Source: Trichuris trichiura
Taxonomy: Eukaryota; Nematoda; Enoplea; Trichinellida; Trichuridae
Assembly (NCBI GenBank): GCA_037903355.1
Contig: JBAJFE010000005.1
Coordinates: 1,178,001-1,242,000, forward strand
Direction: 5' to 3'
Length of the DNA: 64,000 nt
Shown piece by piece: positions 51,273 through 62,951 of this stretch. How positions within the stretch are numbered: position 1 is the first letter of the stretch; the number at the start of each line of letters is the position of its first letter. Position numbers and translations under genes: made by a program. The notes beneath the pieces are model-generated. The model saw only the letters and a program-made list of their open reading frames with translations. It had not been told where the DNA came from and ran no database searches.

Positions 51273-52141
51273 CTTCGTACAGCACGCAAATGGCTAAAGT
51301 AAATTTAATTATAGCCGTTTTACTTGGTATAATAAATAAAACATAACTCTGGAAAGTAAAACTGATAAATAATTGCTTACCAAACGAAATCTCTCCCTAT
51401 AATTTATGACTTAAATGTTTGAAGCGTGATACAGTACCCTAGAAACGATCGTTAGGTCAGAAGTCATTCAAAAATTCAAAAGCGTATTGTGAGTATTGTC
51501 ATGTATTTGCAAGTACACTTTTAATTACAATAATGTTTTCTATTCAGCCCTTAAAATTTCAAAACAGAATGCATTAAAAAACCTAGTCCTCAAAAGTTTA
51601 CTCTCACACACACGATGTCGGTTCATAAGCCAAACAGAGGCTATTATTTATGATTTACGGTAGCAGAAACGCTGTTACCGCAAATAATAATAATTCCCGT
51701 ACCATCTGACCGCTAAACAGTCGTGCTACGGCGCTAAATATGGAAAGCTAAACTTTGCTCTTCAACGTAGGGTCGCCTTTGAAGGCTATCTAAGTTCGCG
51801 CTTTCGTGTGACCAACATCAGTTTAGCCGATGAAATAAGAAAAGAATAGTTCTCTACTAAACTGTTTGCACATTAGGTCTAGAAAATGCCGGCGAATTGC
51901 GCAAGTATATTTCAAACATTTGAAAAAGGTTACTGTACCGAATTGTGAATGAAAATCAAGTAATATCAACTTGGCAAATTTTTTCGCCCCTCTTATCAAC
52001 TTTAAAGCGACATCTACTGCCAGTTAAAAGCTGAGACGCGTTAAGGTGAGTCAAGACTGCATAGCGCTGCTAACCCTTTTCTAAAGAGCGAGAATAATAT
52101 TGCCGAATTAGCAAAGTGTTCACAGAAAACGCTGTTTTTCC
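51273..52141. other. Intergenic DNA without a gene
   Basis: About 870 bases between the divergent ABHD11 and basic-protein genes. Likely promoter DNA for both. Nothing else recognised. Confidence 0.5.
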
Positions 52142-53689
52142 ATGTCGTCACCGGGAGAAAAAAAATTTGCTGAACGGAGGAATTCGAAGAAAAAATCGTT
52201 TACGCGACAGCAAAGTAACAGCGCAGTTAAGGAAGACGTTAAGGCGAATGCAGCGCCCACAAATCGAATTCATCCTAAAACCGAAGGTACATTCGCTCTC
52301 CGTAAAAGGAATAAATATTAAAATATTAATTATTGGATTATTATTTGCAGAGAAGAAAGAAATGAAAACAAAAGCGGATGAAGAAAAGCTGTCATCACCA
52401 AGTCATTCAGGTATAGAAGATAATATTAGCCATCATTTCTTGGATGCCATTTTCAGGGAGGTTAAGCTTCCTGAATTTCACAAAATGTCTGTCGCCATTA
52501 AAAACGATGAACGACATACTCAATCCGGTCATCAATAGTATGCCTTCAGTTCGGTTTCAATGTACGGCGGTTAGAAATGCGTGTTTCAATCGTTTAAGAA
52601 ATCGGCGTAACCGCGACAAAACTATTATCGGATAGACCAAATTATACCCCGTCGGAAGGATCTGAGATGGCAACACCGCCTATAGAAACGTCCTCTGAAA
52701 TGGGCAGTGATAGTACTACTCTATCGTCAGTTTTTCGTCGAAAATCTATAAAGCTCGGTATTTTCAAAAAACGAAAAACCATTGTTCAAACGCATGCAGG
52801 TAAGCACCAACAATTTAGTAGTCACCAAAGCCCGCGCATTTGTGCAGCAAAAATTGAAAAGCCTTTGGGAGAATTGGCGAAAGAGAAAAATTTCAATATC
52901 ACACAAGTGCGGCTTGTTACGAAGGTAAAAAATAAAACGAACGGACAACCGGTAGTGAAAGTTCCCGACGAACTGCTACAAGACAGGATGGTGAGAGATA
53001 GAGTATCTTTCGATACGCAATTGTCTCTGCTTGGACGGAATATTTTGAATTTGCTAAATGGCCTAATAGCCGAAGCTGATTTGCAATTGAAAACCGATGG
53101 TGTCCAACAGGCTGAACAGGCAAAGAAAGTGGCAACGACCAAACAAGGAGCGAACGTAAATTACACTTACATTTTAACTAATCGATTGGAAACTTTGTGA
53201 AATTGCAGATCAACTTGACGAAGCCACCCGCCATCTGCACCTGCGCAACTACTCCAGCTGCCGGTACTGCCAGCGTCAAGCACCATGTATGGCAAAGTTT
53301 GAAAATTTTCAACTTATCAACTTCCTACTTTTATTGAAGGAGAAGCAAGCAGGAAAGATCATTCATTCGGCAGGTTGCCCACTGGGAGTAAGTTTTTCAT
53401 ACAGCGTAAAAACGACAAGTAAGAAAAGATGCTTTAAGGATGAAGCGGAAGAAAGCGAACTATCAGGCAGCAGTGAAGGGCTGCAGCATGAAAAGGTAAG
53501 AATTGAATTTCATGGACGCGGTTGGCATCGGACAAAAATACAATACTGATATTTGCTTTAACTTTGCTTAGGACAAGGCAAACAAGCGGAAAAGCAACGA
53601 AATAGACAAGGTAAATGCCTTGCCCTTGCTAAAACATGCCACAATCTTTGCTATTTTGTTAGAAACCGGCTGGCGGATTGCCCAAATGA
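52142..53689 (+). CDS. Unrecognised basic, probably nuclear protein
   Basis: Nine exons, 52142-52286, 52351-52410, 52457-52537, 52599-52799, 52848-53155, 53209-53286, 53340-53495, 53572-53610 and 53663-53689, close exactly to 364 aa. The N-terminus is Lys/Arg/Ser-rich (RRNSKKKSFTRQQSN). A leucine-rich helical stretch follows (FLNFTKCLSPLKTMNDILNP). The middle carries SFDTQLSLLGRNILNLLNGL, a likely helix pair. Late parts have CTCATTP, an acidic Glu/Ser run and a basic end, DKANKRKSNEIDKKP. There is no signal peptide or membrane segment. I do not recognise the family. Basic clusters suggest nuclear import, which is inference. Exon 4 was placed by phase and splice signals alone. Confidence 0.6.
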
Positions 53690-56576
53690 CTTCAAGAGCA
53701 CCCATTTACTTGTTCGAAAAAATTTTCAAAATCTGTATCCTGCGAACAGATCATACGGTAGCAACAGCAAGGTGGGAATCCATTTAGAAACACTGAAGAG
53801 TACATACCTGCTTTCCGAATGATTGAAAAAATGGAAGAAAAACAAGTCGACCTCGTACATCCTTAAAGCAGCTGAATATTGGTAGTTTACTTGCCAATGT
53901 ATTTCCAAGTGTATTTCAGAGTTTTACTGTAACTTAACTACGAGTCGCGATTATTACGCATAGCCAACCTTAACAACACACAGCTGCCAATATAAATTCG
54001 AACCGCCCGAAACGAAATTAAAAATTCTTATTATTCTCAACAACACGTAAACCAACTAGCCATCCTGTTATCCCATTCTATAGTCACCTAATATTAATAC
54101 ATATGCAAGCATAGAAAATTATTTGGTCAGACATGTGGGAAGCAGTAAGTTGCGGACAGGAGAGACAGGATTTTGTCTCCTACGTGCTCCACCGTCATAC
54201 TGTAAGTTTGACAGCCATCTTGTCTTGCCCTTACCTAAGCCTAAACCGAAGCATAAGGCTAACGTCTGGGCTTATATTTGGGTGAAAGCGAAAAAGAATG
54301 ACTGCTGTGCTCTTCAGTAAAGGTACAACAAATTAAGGCCATGCTTGCCAGGAAGGAACCTGCATTTCTCAAACGATGGGTGGTTGGGGCATAAGATCCA
54401 GAAATCCAGAGACATATTTAAACTTTTCTGTGCAAAGTTTGCTGAAGCGGCCTCATTTGGTCGCAAAACGTCTGAGTGGGATAATCGCCAACAAGAAAAA
54501 AGTTTTTAAATATCAGTTATCACTTAGTGTTTCTCCAAAATGTCGAAGCTCATCTTTTAAAATTTGGAACCTTTGTTGCAGCGTTATAATAAAACGGGAC
54601 CCAAAAATAAGTAAACATGGATAAGACTTGATTATCAGAACCACCAACAAAACATTTTAAATCGAATATTTTCACCATCAACAACTATTAGACATTGATG
54701 CAGCTGAAAAAACAAGGCAATCTAATGATGGACTCTGAGTGGTTTGAAAGCCCCAGGAAACTTTTAATGGTTCTTTTTTAGTCACCCCACTGTCATACTC
54801 TATCTTTCCAGATTATCCCGTTTTGTCCATGCGTAAACCTATGCTTAAACGTAAGGCATGCATTTTAGCTTCAGCTTAGGTACGAGTAGAACAAGATGGC
54901 TCGTATGCTCGCCGGTAAGGGCGGTAGGCGATGGCTTGCTTGCTTTCCAGAAATGAACCTGCATTTTCCATACTGTGCTATCGCCACTTTCGTTTTTATT
55001 TTGCTACATTCAACGCGCCCGTAGCGGCTTAAAGCGTAAGATATATCATCAAAGATAGCTGACACATAGGACAATTTACGTTGATATCTGATTTCTAGAT
55101 TATCTGAATTAATATTCTACATGTTAATTAAGTCGGCTAATGTAACAAAAATGACAATTCTTCCTTTCCTGAAGACTGCGCAATGTGAACTTTTAAACTG
55201 TCTGCTGAAGATGGGACGTGAAAAATCTTAAACATAACGAGACTAATATTAATGCATTTATTTTGTCAGAGGCTGCAGTTCGTCAACGGCGGGACAGTGT
55301 TACAGGTCCAGTATTCGACGGCGAAATTTTTTTTAAAGACATGTCTCTTAGTCGCCTTACTGTAAGAGAAATGCAGGTTCCTTTTTGAAAACTTGCTAGC
55401 CATCCTGTTATGCCACTACTGACAAGCTTGGCAAACGCGTTGCTCTTTTTATCGAGGTCTAAGCTAAGAAATAAGCTTTAGTTTGAGGTTTACACTCAGC
55501 TAAAGACGCAAAGGGATAGGCGACAAAACCTACAGTATGACTGTGTGATGGTTAAGAACTAGAACTCATGTTTCGTATTTAAAGTTACAGTAGGTCCTTT
55601 CATGCCATCAAACAAAATAAAATTGTTAAAATACGAGCATTAATGTTACCACATTGCCCAAACTATTTGCAACTTTGAAAACCGTTTATTCCTGCATGAC
55701 CACTCAGCTGGAAGCGATGAGACAAACGCTACACGAAATCACACGTCACCAAAAATCTTCATCTACTATTTCTGCCTAAGGATTTCGTACGCCAGGCGAC
55801 ACTACAACAATTAATGTTTCTAGAGAATTTGGGTTTTACCGTACTGAACAATCGGAAAGGAACATACTTATCAGAAAGCCATTTGAATTGGCCAGTTGAC
55901 ACCAGTTATCTCGTTTTTACGCGCGATAGGTCATTAATCAGTTAGTTGAGCACTCAAACGCACGCAAAGCGGCCAATATTCAAATTTATGCCTGAGGAAG
56001 CGTGCTGATAAAGCTGTTTGCCATAGAGATAAGCAATAAAAGATAATAATCGAACCTGCGGCAGAAGCAATAGAAAAATTAGATAATGGATGCGTAGCGT
56101 AACGGGCGTATAATTCTTCATCGCCAAATCAAGTTAAACATACTTTCGTTGAAACATAATTATGATAGACCATTCGGGATTCACTTTATCTCATTGTCAA
56201 CGTCTTGGCGACATTCGGTAATGGAAAAATAGCTAAATAGAGATAAATAACAGGCTGAGTACAGAGGACGAGATGAATCCCGAAAGCTCAACCGTAGTTT
56301 TCCCTCATTAAAAATTGGTCAAACCTAATTCAGTCACGAAAAGAAAAAAGCATCGCAACGGCTAAATCAACCTTGAAGGCTAACTTTATTTAAACAATTA
56401 ACTACAACGTAGGAAGGTATATTAAAGCGATAAAAATTGCTACGTCACTTCGTCACGCGTACAAATGGATTTTCAAATCGTTTCACCTGAAAATAAGATT
56501 TGCATAATGCATCGTCTAATGTAGTCGTTACGAAGCGATCTTACTTGAAAAATTTTGCTTTAAAAGCAAAAAAAGA
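53690..56576. other. Intergenic DNA with decayed dispersed repeats
   Basis: No gene seen. Related but diverged blocks occur at about 54186-54260 and 54788-54857 (both start with GTCATACT and end near AAGGC). The phrases GCCATCCTGTTAT (about 54058 and 55400) and AACCTGCATTT (54357, 54957, and inverted near 55369) also recur. This looks like an old interspersed repeat family. Confidence 0.5.
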
Positions 56577-59500
56577 TTACGGGCGAATCAGCCGAAGACA
56601 TTCTTCAACAACGGTTGGTATTTCTTGAGACACGATAACGTCAGCCGACGCGTTAAGAACTTCTTCCTCGACAGTATTCGGGTTGAAAAATACTGCGTCT
56701 TGTTCGTACATTTCGGACAATATTCGATTGTCAACGTCGTCCCAACTTCGACGCGCAACCGCCTCTATTCTTGGATGACGACTCGACAAGAAAATAGATT
56801 GCAATACCAAAAGATCAACAAGTCGCTTAACCATTTCGTCGTTGCCTTTGATTACTTGACTTGATAATGCGTATCTGCAACCGGGTTCTCCTATGCTATC
56901 CGCTTTCTCATTGCACCCGTATATGTTGGCGACAAAATCGCGACAAAGATCGAATATGAAGTCGCGAAAAAGATGGTCGAATTGCTCGCTATTACCGCGA
57001 CGATGATTGGACAATTCGCACGCGACAAAGTAAAGTTCCGCCGCTTTCGGAGTTTTCCAAAGGCTTTGGCCGGTTGCCAACTGCTTCAGCAGACAATCGA
57101 CGCTAACTCTGACAATGGCTTTTACAGCTTCCTTTGAACTGGATACCAAAGGAGTTGGCGTCAAATTTGAATAAGAGTCAACATCAAGCCTTGGCGTTGC
57201 GTTCGCGTTCAACAATGCTACGCCATCCTTCTCCGCTTCGTCCGTTAAACTACGCAATTCCAATTTAGGCACTAACGGCTGAAAAAAGCAAAAAGTTTTG
57301 CCGCGTCATTAGTCAACGCTATTCGCGCACCGTCGTTGGAAACTCTGCTGCTTTGAGACGAGACGAATGTAACAGTCGCGGACTTATCGCATCGAACGTT
57401 GAGATAACACCCGGCATGTCCGATCGCGCTTCCGGTGAAGCTGAAAGCCAACTGGATAAAATGCGCGCCATTTGCGTCAAAACGTGCCTCGCTTTTCGCC
57501 CTTCCATTGGCGCAAGGTGTCTTGACAAGACGTGGCAACATTGTCCAGCAATCGTATGGTCATTTTCGAAACAGCGTTGTCAACATCGTCTATTCCCACT
57601 TCTCCAAAGGAACTGTCAGGTTTTGGTGACGAATCTCCAATGTCAATAGTATGCCGATCCGAGTTGGCCAAAGAAGTATCAGAAGAGGAGGCCAATGCAG
57701 CTTTTGCAACGTCAACTAAGTTTGCCGCCGCATTTTCGCTGATGCGCTCACGGTCGCTTTGCGCATCCTCAATGTTCGCCTCAGACTCGGACAGCGAAGG
57801 ACCGGAAGACATTGATACATTATTTTCCAAATTCAAAACATCTATATGAGTGTCTTGAGCTGAAGAAGAAAAACAACAACATAATAAGTTGACAACAAAA
57901 AGGCGACGAACTTGTTCTTCTAAAATAAACGTTCAACATACACGGGTCACTTATGCCAACTTTTTCAAGAACTATTCACGCTCTACCGTCAGCTCTTTTT
58001 AATGCTCATGTTCGATGAACTCTCAGCGCACGATCCTCAAACAGCCGCCTGCTGGCTAGGACGCATTTAGGCTACGTCATACCGGAGGGTGGGCATCAAA
58101 CCTGAGCATCAAGAAAAGTCAACGGTAAAGTGGGTGGGGCACAAATGACTAAAGTCCTCACCGTATAAACAAAAAAATACCATATACACATGCCATTTCT
58201 CAGACTTAAAAAAGAGCCATGTTACGGTGGGTCATTTAGGGAGATTTAGGTTGTCTGAGTATGCATACTTTTCGGCTGCTCAATCAGTACATCCGGCTGT
58301 CGAGCAGAAGGTGCGGAAGAACGAGGCGACGTGATTATTCTAGGCGACGAGTGAACTTCCTCGCGACCCTTCGCCGAAGTAAGGTCAGAAATCATTTGTT
58401 CGGTCTTTTGTATATTGCCTTCGTAAATCTAACGGAAGCAATGGCGGTTAGAGAGAAAATGCATACGCGCTTTACTTCTATTTGTTTCGCGAGAGACTGT
58501 TCGTGAGATAATAGGTGCTGTTTGCTTCTCTGGTTGTATTCGTATGTTAATTTTCTAGCGACGTTTTTTCTCTGTTCCAATTCCTTTTTAAGAGTTTGAA
58601 TTCGAGCATTATACTCGGATCTGCCTTAAAAGAATGACAGACTTTAATATCGCTTATTTAAATTTAAATTACATACCTGAAAGAGGTGTTAATGCGTCAT
58701 TTTCAGCGTTCGGCTTGTGAATCACTTGCGGCATTGGACGACCATTAGTTGTTGCTTCGCTACTGCTGGACAAGGATGATGACATCATCCAAAGACCAGC
58801 GGGAAGCGACCACGCTTTAAATGCTTTGCTTTCCAGCATAGCCACAATCTTCGCATCTTTTTCCAAAGCTTTTCTTTCCTTGATCAGCCGCTTAGCTTGA
58901 GCTTCGCGTTGCTTAAGCAATTTCTTTTGCTCGTCAAAAAGTGCAGCCTTCTCTAAAGACCACGCCGAGCAACCTGAAAATCTTTTACGTCTACCGGCTA
59001 ACATGAACACGTTATCGTTATTCAACTAGCCTCTGTGGCACATGTCGGCCAAATTCTTTTGCAATGCAACAGTTTTTTCTTGAAGGAGAGCAACCTCGCG
59101 AATCTTTAACAAAAGTAGAATTGTATTAAAATAAGCACCTCCAAAAAAGGATATGCGCTCACCTCGTCGACCACCGACACTACGGAACCTTGAAGAGATT
59201 GACTTTCGCGTTCAAACTTCTGCTTCAAATCTGAAACTTGTTCGTCGATGAATTTTGCGTACTCTTCAGCATTCTTTCGATGTCCAATCCTTAAAAGGTC
59301 GTAAACTTTTATTTCGGCAAAATTTATGCAAATTGAGCGCTCACTTTTTTTCGCAATGCAGAAGGGCAATTTGCACTTCGAAATAGGCTCTCAGCGCTTT
59401 CATGTGTATACTTGCCCAACGATGCAAATTATCTTCGTTGTGCTCGTCCGATTTTGTGCCGTAGATGCGCCGCGAATTTTTGACCATATCACGACCAAAT

Positions 59501-62088
59501 ATCTCCTTTTTAAAAAAAAATTGAAAATTTTGCCTAATCAACTTTGCCAACCGTACTTCCTCGGTTTTCCAAGAATTTTGCGACTGTCCCGAATTCGCTT
59601 TCGTCACACTTCTGCTTGCCGACGGAGTAGTGGCGCTGTTCGCTTCCACTGTAAAATAACGGCATGCAGCGTTTGTTTAAAATGTGCGGGCCTTAACACT
59701 AACACGGTATCTCGCTGATCTCCGATTCTGTTCTGGCGGTTTTCTTAGCTACGCACTGCTCACGACTTTCTAAACATTGAATTTAAAAAATTAAAATCGA
59801 ATACGATAGGGAGCAACCTTTGGGACCGGAAGTCGCTTTAGAAATTTCTTCTTCCGGCGACAATGGTTCGCTGACCGAAGGTTGCACCGTAACGACGGAT
59901 TCGTTGGAGCTTGATTGCGCATTAAGCTGTAACACAACACTCGCGTCGAATGTATAAATGTTACTGAGCTCTAAAAAATGTACCACCAAAGGAGTCGGTG
60001 TAGGCGTTTCGGAATCTTGTTCGTCGCTCGAAGCGGAAATGGTAGGCTCTTCCGCCTTTGGAGAATGCTCAGCAGACGAGTCTTTAAAGTCCAACGCTGC
60101 ATAATCTTCGCCTGCGCGGCCTGAAGGGCTGACGGGTATAGGTGACGTGGATAAATTCGACTTTGCTGCTATTGAAGAAGCTGCAAAAAGGAACTTAGTC
60201 CGCGGTACAGTTAAGCAATGAGGATCATCTCCTTAGTGGGCATTCGCTTCAAAGGATATTCCCACGAAACAACCGAAACCGTTCTAAAGTAAGGGTAACT
60301 CTCAGCTTTTCACCCATAGTCTATATCATGCATAATAACCGCTTACCAAAAAAATTAAGAAAAAGTAAACCAGGAATTCCCCATCCGAAGCCGCTCAAAC
60401 ACGTAGATCATAACCTCGAAACCGTCAGTGAAGTCGAAATGAGACTAAGGATTCCTTCCGGGATCACTACCGGTCGCAGAACTTTCCCTTTGCCCTAAGG
60501 GGCGATGATCTTATGTATAAAAACACGTCGCTATTTACATTGCACCAAGGATCGTATATAAGGAACAAATATACCATTTGAAGACTTGGACTTTGGCGGT
60601 GTGGCATCTTCATCATCATCATCATCTTCTTCTTCTTCCTCCACGCTAGCTTGTACTGAAGCGTTCACGGCCTTACCATTGGCTGAATAAGACAGATATG
60701 AATTATCACCATCATGAAAAATGAAAAAGCGCTTTGCTGACCTGACGCTTCGTTATTGATATCACGAGCGGGAGATTCACTATGCCGGATATTTCTGTAC
60801 ATCACATCAGGACCCATCAAGTCGAAATAACGTTTTCTGAGCATTCCACAATATCACTAGAAGAAGTTGGAACTTGTTGTCATACTGTTACCTGATCTTT
60901 TCAATGGCGCTATCCAGCGATTCCATGTCGTAATGAGAGCCCGGATAAAAATTTGCGTCAGCAACTTTTGCGGGACGGCTCTTCAAGTTCTTCGGCTCTC
61001 TGCTTTCGTATAAAGGTCGAATCCTACGCAGAACATCCTCCGACTTGCCCACTGCTTTCGCAGTGGGTGCTGAAGGTGCCCTTTCCTTAGCTCGGGTTCG
61101 ATGCTCACGTACAAACACCGGTACTGGAGGCAAACGCGCTCTGAAAGTACTGCTTCTTCAGGATAGTCTTTGCCTGGTGACATACCTTTGCAAAAAACGA
61201 ATGTTCCCGTCTACGTAAGGCCTTTTGACACCTAAACTATGTTTCATCGGCTGGCGCACTGTCGTTTTGGCCTTCCGCGTATGAGCGTTGAGCGCGTCAC
61301 TTCTTGAAACGACTTTTGTTGCTGGAAAAAGACAATTCACAAAAATAAGATAAAAGGAAAGGATATTTTTTCACTAGACGCTCAGTGAGTATTATGGATG
61401 GAACTGAAATCAAGTTCTCTTCGTTAGGGTAACCAAATGAAGCCTAATGGAACCTGACTTTAGTTAAAGATACAGTAACCCAGGGAGGAGGGTTTAATGA
61501 AAAATAAAAATTGAACAGACTTATAGTGGCCAGCTTACAATCAATATTGACCGCAGGAATACTGGCCAATCTTTCGGTCGGCTTACGCACTCCTTGCGTG
61601 ATGGATTTCTCTAAGGCGGGACTTCGAGTGGCCCGAGAAACCTCGTTAGCCGCGGCTTCCTTTTCCGTCAGATTCATGACGGACTGACGAAGTTCCATCC
61701 CTTTGGCTTTCAAAGCTCTAAGCTTCTGTTTTAGATTGTCAAACTCGTCCGGAGCGGCCTTCGTTGGCGATGCTTCAGTTCTTTGGCTTTTCCTAGCCTT
61801 GACAACAGGGGCACTATCAAACTGATTGTCCGCATGTTTGACGGAGTCAAAACGGTCCGCTCTGTTCGTTTGTTTACGTATATCTTCTCGAAACCGCCTT
61901 TCTAAAAGAAAACAAGTCGAATTGATTGGATGGACTTCTTTGCTTTAAGATAATTTTCATAAATTGCGTTGCAGAAAAACTAAAAGCGCAAACATCGTAA
62001 CTCGAAAATTACCCCAATCGTGGACGAACCGGCGACCGTAGGCGGGAACATCTTCGTACAACTTATTCGTACGAAACCTGAATGGCAG
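56577..62088 (-). CDS. CEP350-like centrosomal protein, 5' end uncertain
   Basis: A large coiled-coil gene read from about 62088 down to the stop at 56577. Clear links to CEP350 are the coiled coil RIQTLKKELEQRKNVARKL leading by splicing into QIE/IYEGNIQKTEQMISD, the block QAKRLIKERKALEKDAK with SKAFKAWSL, and the C-terminal region WDDVDNRILSEMYEQDA with its helical tail. Reliable 3' exons include 56577-57278, 57331-57440, 57488-57859 and an exon starting its 3' edge at 58269. N-terminal exons carry KLYEDVPAYGRRFVHDW and ERRFREDIRKQTNR, then basic, Ser/Pro-rich sequence and an acidic Glu/Asp run near 60605-60650. I find no CAP-Gly domain, which vertebrate CEP350 has before its C-terminal part. 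CEP350 anchors microtubules at centrosomes. The intron 57441-57487 appears to be GC-AG. Exons between 59 and 61.5 kb are only approximately known. Confidence 0.7.
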
Positions 62089-62609
62089 CTGAAAAAATGA
62101 CAACAATTAAAGGAGGATGCGTTTTTTCTACAAATTCGGGCATTTCGATGGTTGGTATTAATAAACGAAAACCTAAGGCTTCATCAACCTCAGCAATACG
62201 GCCGGGAAAAGATCGCTTAACCCATTATAAAAACGTAGAGGGGGCTTATTTCGGTATAAGTACGATAATGATATGTTCTACAGGGAGCTTTTGAAAACGA
62301 AAAAGCTTAAGCACAAATTCAAAAATAAAATTTATTTTTAAGAAAGTTGAACGTAGTTAAAAAGATAAGTTTTAATGGATGGAAAGCATGCTTATCCACT
62401 GTCGAAACGAGCTTGCCAAATCAGTTACAGCGTGTGACCAGTAAAGGAGAAACGCTGAACCTTCGTACGGTTACAGCGGGCGAAAAACAACTTAGGCATT
62501 TGGCCAAAGCTTTTGTAAAGAAAGGAATCTTTAAACGTTAGAAGTTTGAGAATTATTCTTTAAACAAAACAGCACCGCGCATACAGTCAATAAATGGAAA
62601 ATGCAAAGG

Positions 62610-62907
62610 TTAAACGCGAACCTTTTTCTCATCCTCTTTTGCGTTTTCGAGATCAAACGTAGAAATCGAATCTTTCAGTCGTTCTAACCGCTCGCTCAAA
62701 CTTTCCAACTGTATCTTGCTGTTTTGAACATCGGTAAAAAACTTGTCGACATCTTAAAGCACAAGTACATTAACACAAGAAAAAATTTCATAAAAACCAT
62801 TCACCATAATGAAAAAACAACAAAAAATTTGGGCAATGCTCTGAATGGCGTAAACGAACGCGTTGAAACATGTGTATGTACGAATGCTTACCAAAATATC
62901 TAGCCAT
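62610..62907 (-). CDS. Small coiled-coil protein fragment
   Basis: Two exons, 62892-62907 and 62610-62752 (139-bp intron), read MARYFDVDKFF then a heptad-like helix with LESLSERLERLKDSI and an acidic end, 52 aa if the ATG at 62907 is used. The frame continues upstream through LFELYKAEWSLDT to an acceptor near 62950, so the protein may be longer, with earlier exons not found. The last codons GTTCGCGTTTAA could instead be a GTTCG-type donor into the following CEP350-like gene. I do not recognise the family. Confidence 0.4.
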
Positions 62908-62951
62908 TGTATCTAAGCTCCATTCTGCTTTGTATAGTTCAAATAGGCTTA

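Noticed and set aside
57353..57849. Plus-strand frames opposite the CEP350-like gene
   Set aside because: Shadows of minus-strand exons that show CEP350 similarity and correct phases.
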